In this document: in pieces, positions 17,515-27,883 of the stretch
How positions within the stretch are numbered: the stretch's first letter is position 1
How the letters are laid out: the number at the start of each line of letters is the position of its first letter
The notes under the pieces: generated by a model
The model's input: only the letters and a program-made list of their open reading frames with translations
What the model was told of the DNA's origin: nothing
Databases searched by the model: none
Made by a program: the position numbers and the translations under genes
Source: Gordonia hydrophobica NBRC 16057
GTDB taxonomy: Bacteria > Actinomycetota > Actinomycetes > Mycobacteriales > Mycobacteriaceae
DNA length: 64,000 bases
Direction of reading: 5' to 3'
Assembly: GCF_001592365.1 (NCBI RefSeq)
Contig: NZ_BCWU01000001.1
Coordinates: forward strand, 434,001-498,000

Positions 17515-18137
17515 GGTGTCTCCTGATCCACGATGGCCGCGAATTCGCCTGCGACGATGGCGATCTGGTCGGCGTCGAACAACTGTCGGAGGACGGGCGA
17601 GACCTCCATGCGGTCCTCGGTGGTGGTCGACGACAGCAGCGAGTACTTGGTCAGCTTGGTCCACGACGCATTGATGCGCTTGCGGAAGCCCGCCGGGTCG
17701 GTGTCGGTGTGCCGCCGATACATCTCCAGTTGGTCGGCGATCTCGTCGCGGTCGACGATCACGCGGTCGCCCGGCTGTGAGCGCAGCAGCAGCTGGCGCA
17801 GGGCCAGCAGCATGACGGTGTCCATGAAGGTGAGCCGCTCGGTCCGCAGCACGGTCGGCGCGTCCACCTCGCCGGTGTCGGCGGGGCGGGTGAAGGCGAG
17901 CTGGTTCTCGTCGTCGACCACCAGATCGAGGAAGACGTCGGCGGCGCGGGAGCGCAGCATCGCCTCGTCGCGCAGCACGGTGCGCCAGATGTCGGGGTGC
18001 TTGGCCGCCGTGATCAGCGGGCCCTTCAACAGCTGGACGAGTGCGCGGCGGGTGTCGATGCTGAGCTCCCCGGTGTCGCCGGCATAGGCGGCGGTCGGTC
18101 CCGGTTCGGCGGTCGGTTCGACGTCGTGGTCGCTCAT
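17511..18137 (-). CDS. jetB: JetB/MksE-like DUF4194 protein, first operon
   Basis: 208 aa. DUF4194 features include LSIDTRRALVQLLKGPLI, FLDLVVDDENQLAFTR and the RLTFMDTVMLLALRQLLLRS helix common to MksE/JetB subunits. It is the predicted KITE partner of JetA1 and JetC1. The ATG at 18137 overlaps the jetA1 stop by 4 nt and the stop overlaps the jetC1 GTG. Sequence similarity to JetB2 is low by eye, so the two operons are not a recent duplication. Confidence 0.87.
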   Translation of the reverse strand: MSDHDVEPTAEPGPTAAYAGDTGELSIDTRRALVQLLKGPLITAAKHPDIWRTVLRDEAMLRSRAADVFLDLVVDDENQLAFTRPADTGEVDAPTVLRTERLTFMDTVMLLALRQLLLRSQPGDRVIVDRDEIADQLEMYRRHTDTDPAGFRKRINASWTKLTKYSLLSSTTTEDRMEVSPVLRQLFDADQIAIVAGEFAAIVDQETP

Positions 18138-19597
18138 CGGCGGAACTCCTCGGCGGTGGGATCGTAGACGTGACGGACGATGCGGGCACGCCGCCGGACG
18201 CCGCTGGTGGACGTCCACTGGACGGCTTCGAAGTCGGCGGTGGGGTGACCGTGCCGGACGGCGAGCACCAGCAGCCCGACCACCGAGGCGAGCCCCTGCG
18301 TGGCCTCGTGGTCGGCGAGGACGTCGCCGACACTGGCGCGGCCGCGCGTGTGCAGGGTCGCGACGATGTTGTCGGTCAGCTCGTGGAAATCGATCTCCGA
18401 CTCGCGGACCAGCTGTCGTAGCTCCGCCAGATCGGCGACGCCGGGCTCATGGATCTCGACCTGGTCGACGACGCGGTCGTCGGCCGGATTGTGTGGCTTG
18501 AGCGCGGCGACGGACTCGAGGCTCATGCCGACGCGGATCAGTTCCAGGTCCAGGACGTCGTAGGGCCTGCGGACCTGCGCGACGCCGCGGGCATGCTGCT
18601 GCGCCGTCCGGATGAGCTGCTGCAGGCGTCGATGCTCCTCGTAGGCGCGGGACTGCACGAAGTGCCGCAGCGACCGGGACAGGGACGTCATGGTGTCGTG
18701 CACTTCGGCGGCGGCGTTCTCCATGTCGGACAGCAGTGCTCGCAGGCTGCGACGCTCGGCGGAGCTGAGTCGGCGGGCGAACGGGCGGTCCAGGACGGCG
18801 CCGATCGCATCGTCGATCTGGGCGGACCGGGACGCGTCGAGGATGGTGTCGTAGAACGCGGTGAAGCTGCGACCCGCATCGGAATCGCCGATCAGGTCGA
18901 CGCCGCGGAACACATCGCCGAGAGTGTCGCTGCGGTCGGAGTCCTCATCGAGGATGCGGGCGCGGAGCGTCCGGTTCAGCTCGTCGAACGAGGCGCGCAC
19001 GCGGGCGAAGTCGCCGGGGATCTCCGAGGCCAGCGACAGGATCTCGTGCGAGCGCTCCAGGGCGCGGTCGCCGTCGACGACCGGGAAATCGCCCGAGCGC
19101 ACCGCGGCCATCTGCCGGTCGATCTCGTCGCGTTCGGCCTGCAGCCGAGCCAGTCGTGTCTCGACGCTCGGATCGGTGTCGCGCGCGAGGTTCGCGAGTT
19201 GGGTGGCGAGGGTCGTCAGCCGCGACTCGGTGACGGTGCTGATGGGCGAGGTGAGTCCGGCGACGAAGGCGATGGCCGCGAACGTGCCCTCCGTCGGCTC
19301 GATGAACTCCTCGCGAGAGGCAGCGCTGGCGCGGCGCAGCAGGAACCCGGCGCGCACCCAGTCGGAGCAGTAGCCCTGACCGGACCGGGGGAGGTCGTAG
19401 CCGTCGTCGCGCAACGCTTCGAGGTCGGCGTCGAGGAGATCGAACAACTCCGGCGCCGGGAGGCTGCGGACGCCGTCGCCGAAGTGCCTGCCGAGCAGGG
19501 AGATGGTCAGCGGTGCGTTGTCGGACCGCAGCAGCGCCCACCCGGAACTGTCCCGGTGGAGCGCGCTGAGCTGATGCGCGTCACCGACGGCCGACAT
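18134..19597 (-). CDS. jetA: JetA/MksF-like DUF3375 protein, first operon
   Basis: 487 aa, DUF3375. It shares with JetA2 the N-terminal GWALLRSDNAPLTISLLGRHF, a central coiled coil (RLARLQAERDEIDRQMAAV), GDSDAGRSFTAFYDTIL and a C-terminal segment near EATQGLASVVGLLVLAV. The predicted role is the kleisin linking the SMC heads. ATG 19597 is preceded by an AAAGGA ribosome site, and TACCCT at 19643-19638 could be its -10 box. It heads the four-gene jetABCD operon. Confidence 0.88.
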   Translation of the reverse strand: MSAVGDAHQLSALHRDSSGWALLRSDNAPLTISLLGRHFGDGVRSLPAPELFDLLDADLEALRDDGYDLPRSGQGYCSDWVRAGFLLRRASAASREEFIEPTEGTFAAIAFVAGLTSPISTVTESRLTTLATQLANLARDTDPSVETRLARLQAERDEIDRQMAAVRSGDFPVVDGDRALERSHEILSLASEIPGDFARVRASFDELNRTLRARILDEDSDRSDTLGDVFRGVDLIGDSDAGRSFTAFYDTILDASRSAQIDDAIGAVLDRPFARRLSSAERRSLRALLSDMENAAAEVHDTMTSLSRSLRHFVQSRAYEEHRRLQQLIRTAQQHARGVAQVRRPYDVLDLELIRVGMSLESVAALKPHNPADDRVVDQVEIHEPGVADLAELRQLVRESEIDFHELTDNIVATLHTRGRASVGDVLADHEATQGLASVVGLLVLAVRHGHPTADFEAVQWTSTSGVRRRARIVRHVYDPTAEEFRR

Positions 19598-19713
19598 GGC
19601 GGGTCCTTTCGTCGACGGGGATTCCCTTCAAGGACACAGGGTAGGCGGGGGTACGGACATACTTCGCGCGGCGTCGTCGGTCAGGGCGCCACAACGGAAG
19701 GGGCACGCAACGA

Positions 19714-19750
19714 CGACACCCCGCGACGCTCGGGGCGTCGCGGGGTGTCG
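19714..19750. terminator. Hairpin terminator after the serine protease gene
   Basis: Perfect 16-bp stem (CGACACCCCGCGACGC) with a 5-nt loop between the protease stop at 19772 and the jetA1 start. It should separate protease transcription from the jet operon. Confidence 0.8.
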
Positions 19751-19771
19751 AGGGCAGGCGTTCGCGGTGCG

Positions 19772-20467
19772 TCAGAGGGTGCGGAAACCCGAACCCACGG
19801 CGCGCGGCGCCGACTTCAGCACCTTGAGGATGTCGGTCATCTTGGTCGCGACCATCGGCGTGTAGACCGGGAAGGCCGGGTGGATGCACTCGATCGACGG
19901 TGTGCCCGGGCCCAGGATGCGCACCGAGCCGTTCAGCATGCCCACCAGGCGGCCGTTCTGGATGACCGGGCCGCCGGAGTCACCCGGCGCGGCGCACACA
20001 TAGCTGTAGCCCACCGAACGCTCGTCGATGAGCGTCGGTCCGCAGGTGAAGCCGGTGGTGCGTCCGGACTTGCAGACGTTGGTCAGCGGCGCCGGGTAGT
20101 TGCCGACGCCGCGGATGCGAGCGCTGCCGACGCGACTGACGGCCCGCACGCGGCTCGGGTTCAGCTGGATGACGGCGACGTCCCAGTTCTGGCTGCGCGT
20201 GACGATCCGGCCGATGGTGCCCGCACTGCGATTGCGCTCCAGGCTCACCGAGGCGCCGAGCTTGCCGCAGTGGCCTGCGGTGAGTCCGACGAGGTTGCCG
20301 CCGCGGTCGTGGCCGACCGCGGTCATGGTGCACAGCGAGCGTCCGTTGACGACGATGCCGCTGCCGCCGCCCACGGTCGCGGCGGGCGCCGCAGTGGCCA
20401 CGGCGGCCGGACTCAGTGCGATTACCGCGGCGCCGATGGCCAGCAGTGCTCTGCGAAAAGCTTTCAC
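19772..20467 (-). CDS. Secreted chymotrypsin-like serine protease (S1 family)
   Basis: 231 aa from GTG 20467, which has an AAGGGGAA ribosome site. Residues 1-27 are a Sec signal peptide (KAFRRALLAIG core, cleavage near AAA/AP). The catalytic triad is His66 in LTAGHC, Asp96 in NWDVAVIQL and Ser164 in APGDSGGP. Cysteines at 46/67 and 132/142 and near the active serine are placed for the usual disulfides. The layout is that of actinobacterial alpha-lytic-protease-type enzymes without a long propeptide. It is probably released outside the cell and stands as a single gene with its own terminator. Confidence 0.88.
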   Translation of the reverse strand: MKAFRRALLAIGAAVIALSPAAVATAAPAATVGGGSGIVVNGRSLCTMTAVGHDRGGNLVGLTAGHCGKLGASVSLERNRSAGTIGRIVTRSQNWDVAVIQLNPSRVRAVSRVGSARIRGVGNYPAPLTNVCKSGRTTGFTCGPTLIDERSVGYSYVCAAPGDSGGPVIQNGRLVGMLNGSVRILGPGTPSIECIHPAFPVYTPMVATKMTDILKVLKSAPRAVGSGFRTL

Positions 20468-20680
20468 GTATTTCCCCTTATGTGTGCCGGTCACTCGGAG
20501 GTTCCCCAGACTGTCGAGGCTCCTCGGCGGTCGTGTAGAAGGCCGGCACCTCCCCCCACGTAGGACCGACCAGCGCCGATCCTTGAGGAGAGTCAAGCAC
20601 AGGCGGTAATCGAGTTCAAATCTTTAGACACGTGTTGCGCGACGGTGATTTTCGCTGCGTGGACTGCGGCGATGACGCCG

Positions 20681-21508
20681 TCATCCCTCGATCCGGTCGA
20701 GAATGATCTCGGCGATCTCGGCGGGGTTCTGTTCGGGGATCCAATGCGTCGCGTCGTCCATGACGACGAGGCGGTAATCGGCGTCCACGTGGCGGCCGGC
20801 GAGGTCGGCTCCGCGACGTGCGAGCGCGGTGTCGCCGGTGCTCCAGACATGGGTTGTGGGGACGGCGATGCGCTTTCTGATCTCGCCGGGCCTCCCGAAG
20901 GGGATCGCGCGGTACCAGTTCAATCCGCCGGTGAGTGCTCCGGAGTCGACGACCAGTCGGTGGGTGTCGGCGATCATCTCCGGATCCATGCCGGTCTCGG
21001 CGAGCATGCGGTCGAGCACCTGCGGTTTCCGGTCGATCAGCAGTTCCGGCAGCTTGGGCGGCTGGAACGCCGCCATGTACCACGACCGCCGGAGCTGATC
21101 GCTCTGCGTCATCGACGCGACGAAGGCCGCGGGATGCGGGACGGAGACGGTGGTCAGCGTGCTGATGAGATCGGGTCGGGCGGCGGCCAGCATCCAGGCG
21201 ACCTGTGCGCCCCAGTCGTGTCCGACCAGATGAACCCGTCCTGCGTCGGACTGGATGATCAGCGACTCGATGTCGGAGACCAGCTCGCCGATCCGATAGG
21301 CGTACCGTCCGCGCGGCCGGGCCTGCGGGGAGTAGCCGCGTTGATCCGGCGCGATGGTCCGGTAGCCGCGTTCAACCAGGATCTGTGTCACGGCGCGCCA
21401 CGAGTGAGAGGTCTGGGGGAACCCGTGGAGCAGCACCACGGTGCCGTTGGTCGCGGTGCCCGCGTCGACGACGTCGAACGTCAGTCCGGCACGTGAAAAA
21501 CTCTTCAT
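20681..21508 (-). CDS. Alpha/beta hydrolase, epoxide-hydrolase type
   Basis: 275 aa. The oxyanion loop is LLHGFPQTSHSW (27-38), the nucleophile elbow is VGHDWGAQ with Asp98, and the base is His255 in DDATHWIPEQNP. An Asp rather than Ser nucleophile followed by Trp points to epoxide hydrolases or haloalkane dehalogenases. The HGFP and RGYSPQARP segments favour epoxide hydrolase. Start ATG 21508 has an AGGAG site. It is divergent from the GlcD-type oxidase with about 150 bases between the two. The physiological epoxide is unknown. Confidence 0.85.
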   Translation of the reverse strand: MKSFSRAGLTFDVVDAGTATNGTVVLLHGFPQTSHSWRAVTQILVERGYRTIAPDQRGYSPQARPRGRYAYRIGELVSDIESLIIQSDAGRVHLVGHDWGAQVAWMLAAARPDLISTLTTVSVPHPAAFVASMTQSDQLRRSWYMAAFQPPKLPELLIDRKPQVLDRMLAETGMDPEMIADTHRLVVDSGALTGGLNWYRAIPFGRPGEIRKRIAVPTTHVWSTGDTALARRGADLAGRHVDADYRLVVMDDATHWIPEQNPAEIAEIILDRIEG

Positions 21509-21643
21509 TGGGACTCCTGATCGTCGGACCCGCATCGGTAAATGTGACCGCGAGTCACGGAAAAGTTCCGTGTCCGGAACGCTATGCCGAGACCGTGCCC
21601 CGGTCAAGGGTCGATTGCCGCACGACGACGGGACGGCCATGCC

Positions 21644-21649
21644 TATCGT
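21644..21649 (+). promoter_or_regulatory. Leaderless -10 box of the GlcD-type oxidase
   Basis: TATCGT followed by GGAGACC and ATG 21657 (7 nt), with no separate ribosome site. This places the true start at 21657. Confidence 0.6.
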
Positions 21650-21656
21650 GGAGACC

Positions 21657-23027
<1,371 letters not shown>

Positions 23028-24600
23028 CCAACTCCTCGACGAGGCGTCTCTTGACGAGCTTCCCGGTCGGCGTCCGCGCCAGCGAGTCGCGGAACACGAT
23101 CTCGCGCGGCATCTTGAACCGCGCGATCCGGGGACGCAGGTACTCGATCAGCGCGGTCTCGAGGTCGGTCGTCGATCCGTGCCCGGCGGCGGGCTGCACG
23201 ACGGCGACGACGCGCTCGCCGAGATCCGGGTCGGGAAGCCCGATCACCGCGGCATCGAGCACCGACGGATGCGAGATGATCGCGTCTTCCACCTCCTGCG
23301 GATAGATGTTCACGCCGCCGGAGATGATCAGGAACGAGTCCCGATCGGTCAGGAACAGGTAGCCGGCGTCGTCGAGGTAACCGAGATCGCCCGTCGTGGT
23401 CCACGTCGGATGGTCGGGATGCTGTGCGGCACGGGTCTTCTCGGGCGCGTTGTGGTACTCGAACGGCAGCTCGTCGCGGGCGAAGTAGATCGTGCCGGTG
23501 GTGCCCGCCGGGACGTCGGCGCCGTCGTCGTCGCAGATGTGGACGGTCCCCAGTGCGGCGCGGCCCACCGTTCCGGGGTGGCGCAGCCAGTCGTCGGTGT
23601 CGACGATGGTGAGTCCGTTCAACTCGGTCGAGGAGTAGTACTCGGACAGGATCGGACCCCACCACTCGATCATCTGCCGCTTCACGTCGACCGGACACGG
23701 TGCAGCCGCGTGCACCGCGGTCCGCAGACTCGACAGGTCGTACTGTTCGCGGACGTCGCGCGGCAGACGCAGCATCCGGACGAACATGGTGGGCACCCAC
23801 TGGCTGTAGGTGACCCGATAACGTTCGATCAGCGCCAGCGCGTGCTGCGCGTCGAACCGCTCCATGACCACCACCGTGCCGCCCAGCGCCTGCACCGATG
23901 CGCAGGTCCGCAGGGGCGCTGCGTGATACAGCGGTGCAGGCGAGAGGTACACGGTGTCCGCGTCGACGCCCCAGACGTCGGCGTTCATCGCGATCATCGT
24001 GTCGCCGGGCTCGTCGATCCGGCGTCCCGGCAGGGCCGGTTTGATGCCCTTCGGACGTCCCGTGGTGCCGGACGAGTACAGCATGTCCGCTCCGCGGGGC
24101 TGGTCCGACGGCGCGAGGGTCGACGCCGAGGCGGCGTGCGCGTCCAAGTCCTCATGCCCGGGGAGGAGGCCCCCGTACGAGAAGCGCGTGCGGACGCCGT
24201 CGGTGAGGGCGAGCAGCTCACCGGCGAGATCGCCCAGTGCGGCGTCGACGATGAGAGTCTGCGCCCCGCAGTCCGACACGATGTAGGCGGCCTCGGCGGC
24301 AGTGAGGTGCCAGTTCACCATCGTCAGGTAGACGCCCGACCGCATCGCCGCCCAGTAGACGTCGAAGACGCGCGCGGTGTTCGTGGCGAGGACCGCCACA
24401 TGGTCGCCGGGCGCGACACCGGCGGCGCGCAGTGCGTGCGCGACCTGGATCGAGTGGTCTTCGAGTTGCTGGAAGGTGACGGTCTCACCCGTGTCCGCCA
24501 TGATGATCGCGGGATCGTGGCCGCGCGTGGCGAGATGGGCTCCTGGGTACATCGATGTCTCCCGGTCGGATGGAGGGCAGTGGGACGAGTGGGCTCGGAC

Positions 24601-25437
24601 TCAGTACAGGTAGTCTTCGCCGCTGGCACGGACGGTGACGTCGGACAGACTGATTCCCCACGGCTGATCGATCACGTGGACGACGGCGTTCGCGAGGTCG
24701 TCCGGGGTGATCAGCCAGTACTTGATCGAGTCCACATCGGTGAGGTCGTCGGGCAGTTCCCCGTTCATCAGCGCGGTCACGTGCTCGCCGTATTCGGCGG
24801 CGCGCTGGCCGACCAGGCCCATGATCGCGTCGTCGTTGACGATCCAGCTGGCGAGGTTGGTTCCCGTGACACCGGTCGGTTTCACCGTGGTGACCTTGAT
24901 CTTGCCCTTCGCCTCGATGCGTAGGGAGTCGGAGATGGTGGTGACGGCCGCCTTCGTCGCCGAGTACACGCCGGATCCCGCGATTCCCGCGTTGCCGTAG
25001 ATCGACGAGATGTTGACCACCTGGCCTCGGCCTTGCTCGATCATCTGGTCGTAGACGGCGGAGATGCCGTTCACGACACCCTTGATGTTGATGTCGATCG
25101 CCGCGTGCCACTTCTGCCACGCCCGTGCGTGATCGGCGAAGTAGGCGAGCGGCATCACGCCGGCGTTGTTGACCAGCACGTCGATGGCGCCGAAGCGGTC
25201 GACGGCGGCCGTGGCCGCGGCCGCCATCTGGGTCATGTCCGTGACGTCGGCGACCTGTGCGATGGCAGCGCCTCCGCGCTCGACGATGCCGCCGACCACG
25301 GTGTTCAGACTGTCGACGTCCACATCGATGCCGACGACGTGCGCGCCGGCCGCCGCAGTCTTCTCCGCGATCAGGCGGCCGAAGCCGCTGGCGGCGCCGG
25401 TGACGATGATGACCTTTCCGGCCAGATGCTCGGACAT
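24601..25437 (-). CDS. Short-chain dehydrogenase/reductase
   Basis: 278 aa classical SDR: cofactor loop TGAASGFG (13-20), NNAG at 90-93, Ser near 144-145, Tyr158 and Lys162 in YSATKAA. Asp38/Asp40 after the second strand suggests NAD(H). It would oxidise an alcohol or reduce a ketone in the pathway with the neighbouring aldehyde dehydrogenase and CoA ligase. ATG 25437 has an AAGGAG site. Gaps to the neighbours are about 50 bases, indicating one operon. Confidence 0.9.
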   Translation of the reverse strand: MSEHLAGKVIIVTGAASGFGRLIAEKTAAAGAHVVGIDVDVDSLNTVVGGIVERGGAAIAQVADVTDMTQMAAAATAAVDRFGAIDVLVNNAGVMPLAYFADHARAWQKWHAAIDINIKGVVNGISAVYDQMIEQGRGQVVNISSIYGNAGIAGSGVYSATKAAVTTISDSLRIEAKGKIKVTTVKPTGVTGTNLASWIVNDDAIMGLVGQRAAEYGEHVTALMNGELPDDLTDVDSIKYWLITPDDLANAVVHVIDQPWGISLSDVTVRASGEDYLY

Positions 25438-25487
25438 GGTGAGACTCCTTGTACGTGGGGTGGGGTGTTCGGGACGGGTGCGTGTGC

Positions 25488-26279
25488 TCAGACGATGTCG
25501 ATCGCGTCGAGCACCGCGGCGATGTGCGCGTGGTCGCCGTCGCGGGTGACCGCCGACCGCCACGCGCTGCGGGCGGTGCCCCAACGCAGGAAATCGGTGG
25601 CCTCCGACGTCGCGACGTCCGAGGGGAGGTCGTCGGTCTCGCGCACCGCGACGCCGTCGTCGGCTCGTTCGATGACGAAGGTCCGCTCGGTCGCGCCGGT
25701 CAGCCGCAGGCCGAGCGGCGTGCTCAGGACCGGGTGCAGCGCGGCGCCGTTCATCTGGGGAAGCCCGGCCATCATCCAGTCGACGGCGGGGTCGATCGCC
25801 TCGCCGACCGACACCTCGGTCCGCGCCACCGGACCGAACGGTTCCATCAGGTCGCACGTCAGATGGACCAGATGGTCGAACGCCACCGCGTTGCTGAGCT
25901 CGCTCATGCGGTACGTCCCGAGATCGAGCATCGCGAGCGGCGCGTCGCGCAACTCCTCGCCTTGAAGCGCGGAGAGGGTGGCCAGTCCCGCCGTCGACTG
26001 CTCCCGGTAGTACGCGATCGCGTCGGCGCTGCTCCAGTCGGCACGTTCGCGGACCGCGGCGTCGTTCAAGCGCTCGGACGTGCCGCTGGGGTTGTCGGGG
26101 AGGACCAGATCGGGGTCGGCGATGAAATTGAAGAAGAACCCCATGTGGGTGACGACGTCGTGGACTCGCCATCCGTGGCAGGCGCTGTCGGCGGACCAGT
26201 CGCCGTCGTCGAGGGCAGCGAGAAGGGCGAGTGTGTCGTCCACCAGCGCCTGTGCGGCGCGGACTCCGTGTTCGGACAT
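25488..26279 (-). CDS. DinB/mycothiol-dependent maleylpyruvate isomerase-like enzyme
   Basis: 263 aa. The N-terminal four-helix DinB-type domain shows DWSADSACHGWRVHDVVTHMG, with the His of the metal site, and a later FDHLVHLTCDL with further His residues. This layout is typical of actinobacterial mycothiol-dependent isomerases/transferases. The C-terminal part resembles the SCP2-like domain of that family. The substrate is unknown; its place between aldehyde dehydrogenase and SDR genes suggests a catabolic or detoxification step. ATG 26279 has an AGGAGA site. Confidence 0.78.
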   Translation of the reverse strand: MSEHGVRAAQALVDDTLALLAALDDGDWSADSACHGWRVHDVVTHMGFFFNFIADPDLVLPDNPSGTSERLNDAAVRERADWSSADAIAYYREQSTAGLATLSALQGEELRDAPLAMLDLGTYRMSELSNAVAFDHLVHLTCDLMEPFGPVARTEVSVGEAIDPAVDWMMAGLPQMNGAALHPVLSTPLGLRLTGATERTFVIERADDGVAVRETDDLPSDVATSEATDFLRWGTARSAWRSAVTRDGDHAHIAAVLDAIDIV

Positions 26280-26318
26280 GTCGATGGTCTCCTGTGATCG
26301 AAGTGCGGGAACGGCCGG

Positions 26319-27767
26319 TCAGCCGGGCAGGAAGATGGACTTCAGGCTCTGATAGGCGGCCAGTCCCTCGGGGCCCAGCTCGCGGCCGACGCCGCTGTCC
26401 TTGACGCCGCCGAACGGGGAGCCCCAGTCGAGGTTGTAGTAATTGACGCCGAACGAGCCGGTCTCGATGCGGCGCGCGACGTCGACCCCGCGGTCCGGAT
26501 CGGTGGTCCAGACCGTGCCGCCCAAGCCGTAGGACGAATCGTTCGCGAGCGAGATCGCTTCGTCGATCCCGTCGTACTTCAGAACCGTCAGGACGGGGCC
26601 GAACACTTCTTCGCGTGCGATGGCAGCCGAATTGTCGACACCGGTGAACACGGTCGGCGCGACGAAGAATCCGCGATCGACGCCGTCGGGGCGGCCGCCG
26701 CCGGTCGTGACGGTTCCGCCTTCGTCACGGCCGCGCGCGATCAGCGACAGCACGCGGTCCCGATGCCGTTCGCTGGCGAGCGGGCCCACCGCGACGTCCT
26801 CGTCCATGGGGTCGCCGATCGGCAACGACGACGACATGGCCGTGACCGCGTCCACGTAGCTGTCGTAGCGGTGTGCGGGCACCAGGATGCGGGTCGACAT
26901 GTAACAGGTCTGGCCGGTGTTGAGCAGTGAGGCGGTCGCCAGTCCGGCCACGGTCTGCTCCAGGTCGGCGTCGTCGAGGACGAGCGCCGCCGATTTGCCG
27001 CCGAGTTCCAGGGTCACCGGGCGGATGAGCTCGCCGCAGACGCGACCGATCTCGCGCCCCGCCGCGGTGGATCCGGTGAAGGCGACCTTGTCGACGTGCG
27101 GGCGCGAGACCAGACGTCGGCCCAGGTCGGTGCCGCCGTTGACGATGTTGAGCACGCCTGCCGGGAGACCGGCCGCGACCGCGGCGTCGGCGAGGACGTA
27201 CGAGTCCAGGCTGGTCTCGGGCGACGGCTTCAGGACAACCGTGCACCCGGCGGCGAGCGCCGGGGCGATCTTGAACATCGACAGGACGGCGGGGAAGTTC
27301 CACGGTGCGATGGCCGCGACGACGCCGACTGGTTCGCGGCGCACGATCGTGGTGCCTGCCATTGGGGTGCTGGCCCGCTGCTCCTCGGCGGGAGTGACCT
27401 CGATCAGGTCGGCGTAGTAGCGGAGCAGTTGCACGGGTGCCGCACCCTCGGCGAATCGTGCGAGGGCGATCGGCATGCCGTTCTCGGTGGTGACGGTGCG
27501 GGCACGGTCCTCGGCGCGCGCCTCCAGTTCGTCGGCGAAGCGTCGTAGATGGGCGGCGCGCTCCGCGTGCGACAGGTCCCGCCACCCCGACCGGTAGGCG
27601 GTCCGCGCCGCCGCCACCGCGGCGTCGAGATCCTCGGCCGTCGCCTCGGGAACCGTGCCGATGACTTCCTCGGTGAACGGCGAGATCACCGGGATCGTCG
27701 CGGTGCTCCCGGGCGTCTGCCAGGCTCCGTTGATGAACAGGTGATTCCGTGTGAGGTCGGTGGTCAT
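26319..27767 (-). CDS. Aldehyde dehydrogenase (NAD(P)+-dependent)
   Basis: 482 aa ALDH. Marks are APWNFPAVLSMFKIAPALAAG, FTGSTAAGREIG, the catalytic Glu in LELGGKSAALV and the catalytic Cys in NTGQTCYMSTRI (about residue 286). It oxidises an aldehyde to the acid that the ligase at the operon end could activate. ATG 27767 follows a GAGGAG site. It is the first gene of the operon and divergent from an AraC regulator whose promoter region lies in the 116-base gap. Confidence 0.92.
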   Translation of the reverse strand: MTTDLTRNHLFINGAWQTPGSTATIPVISPFTEEVIGTVPEATAEDLDAAVAAARTAYRSGWRDLSHAERAAHLRRFADELEARAEDRARTVTTENGMPIALARFAEGAAPVQLLRYYADLIEVTPAEEQRASTPMAGTTIVRREPVGVVAAIAPWNFPAVLSMFKIAPALAAGCTVVLKPSPETSLDSYVLADAAVAAGLPAGVLNIVNGGTDLGRRLVSRPHVDKVAFTGSTAAGREIGRVCGELIRPVTLELGGKSAALVLDDADLEQTVAGLATASLLNTGQTCYMSTRILVPAHRYDSYVDAVTAMSSSLPIGDPMDEDVAVGPLASERHRDRVLSLIARGRDEGGTVTTGGGRPDGVDRGFFVAPTVFTGVDNSAAIAREEVFGPVLTVLKYDGIDEAISLANDSSYGLGGTVWTTDPDRGVDVARRIETGSFGVNYYNLDWGSPFGGVKDSGVGRELGPEGLAAYQSLKSIFLPG

Positions 27768-27847
27768 GGCAACTCCTCGGCAGGTGTGTCGTGGGATCGA
27801 CTGGCGGCTTCGCTATGCCCATCATCACAGTGGGCGGCAGGCATTTC

Positions 27848-27876
27848 TTGACATCTCACGACAACTATTTGACAGT
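27848..27876 (+). promoter_or_regulatory. Promoter of the AraC regulator
   Basis: TTGACA at 27848-27853, 17-bp spacer, GACAGT at 27871-27876, then 7 nt to ATG 27884, a leaderless layout. A second TTGACA lies at 27869. The A/T-rich gap shared with the divergent aldehyde dehydrogenase is the likely regulator target. Confidence 0.5.
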
Positions 27877-27883
27877 TGAAACC

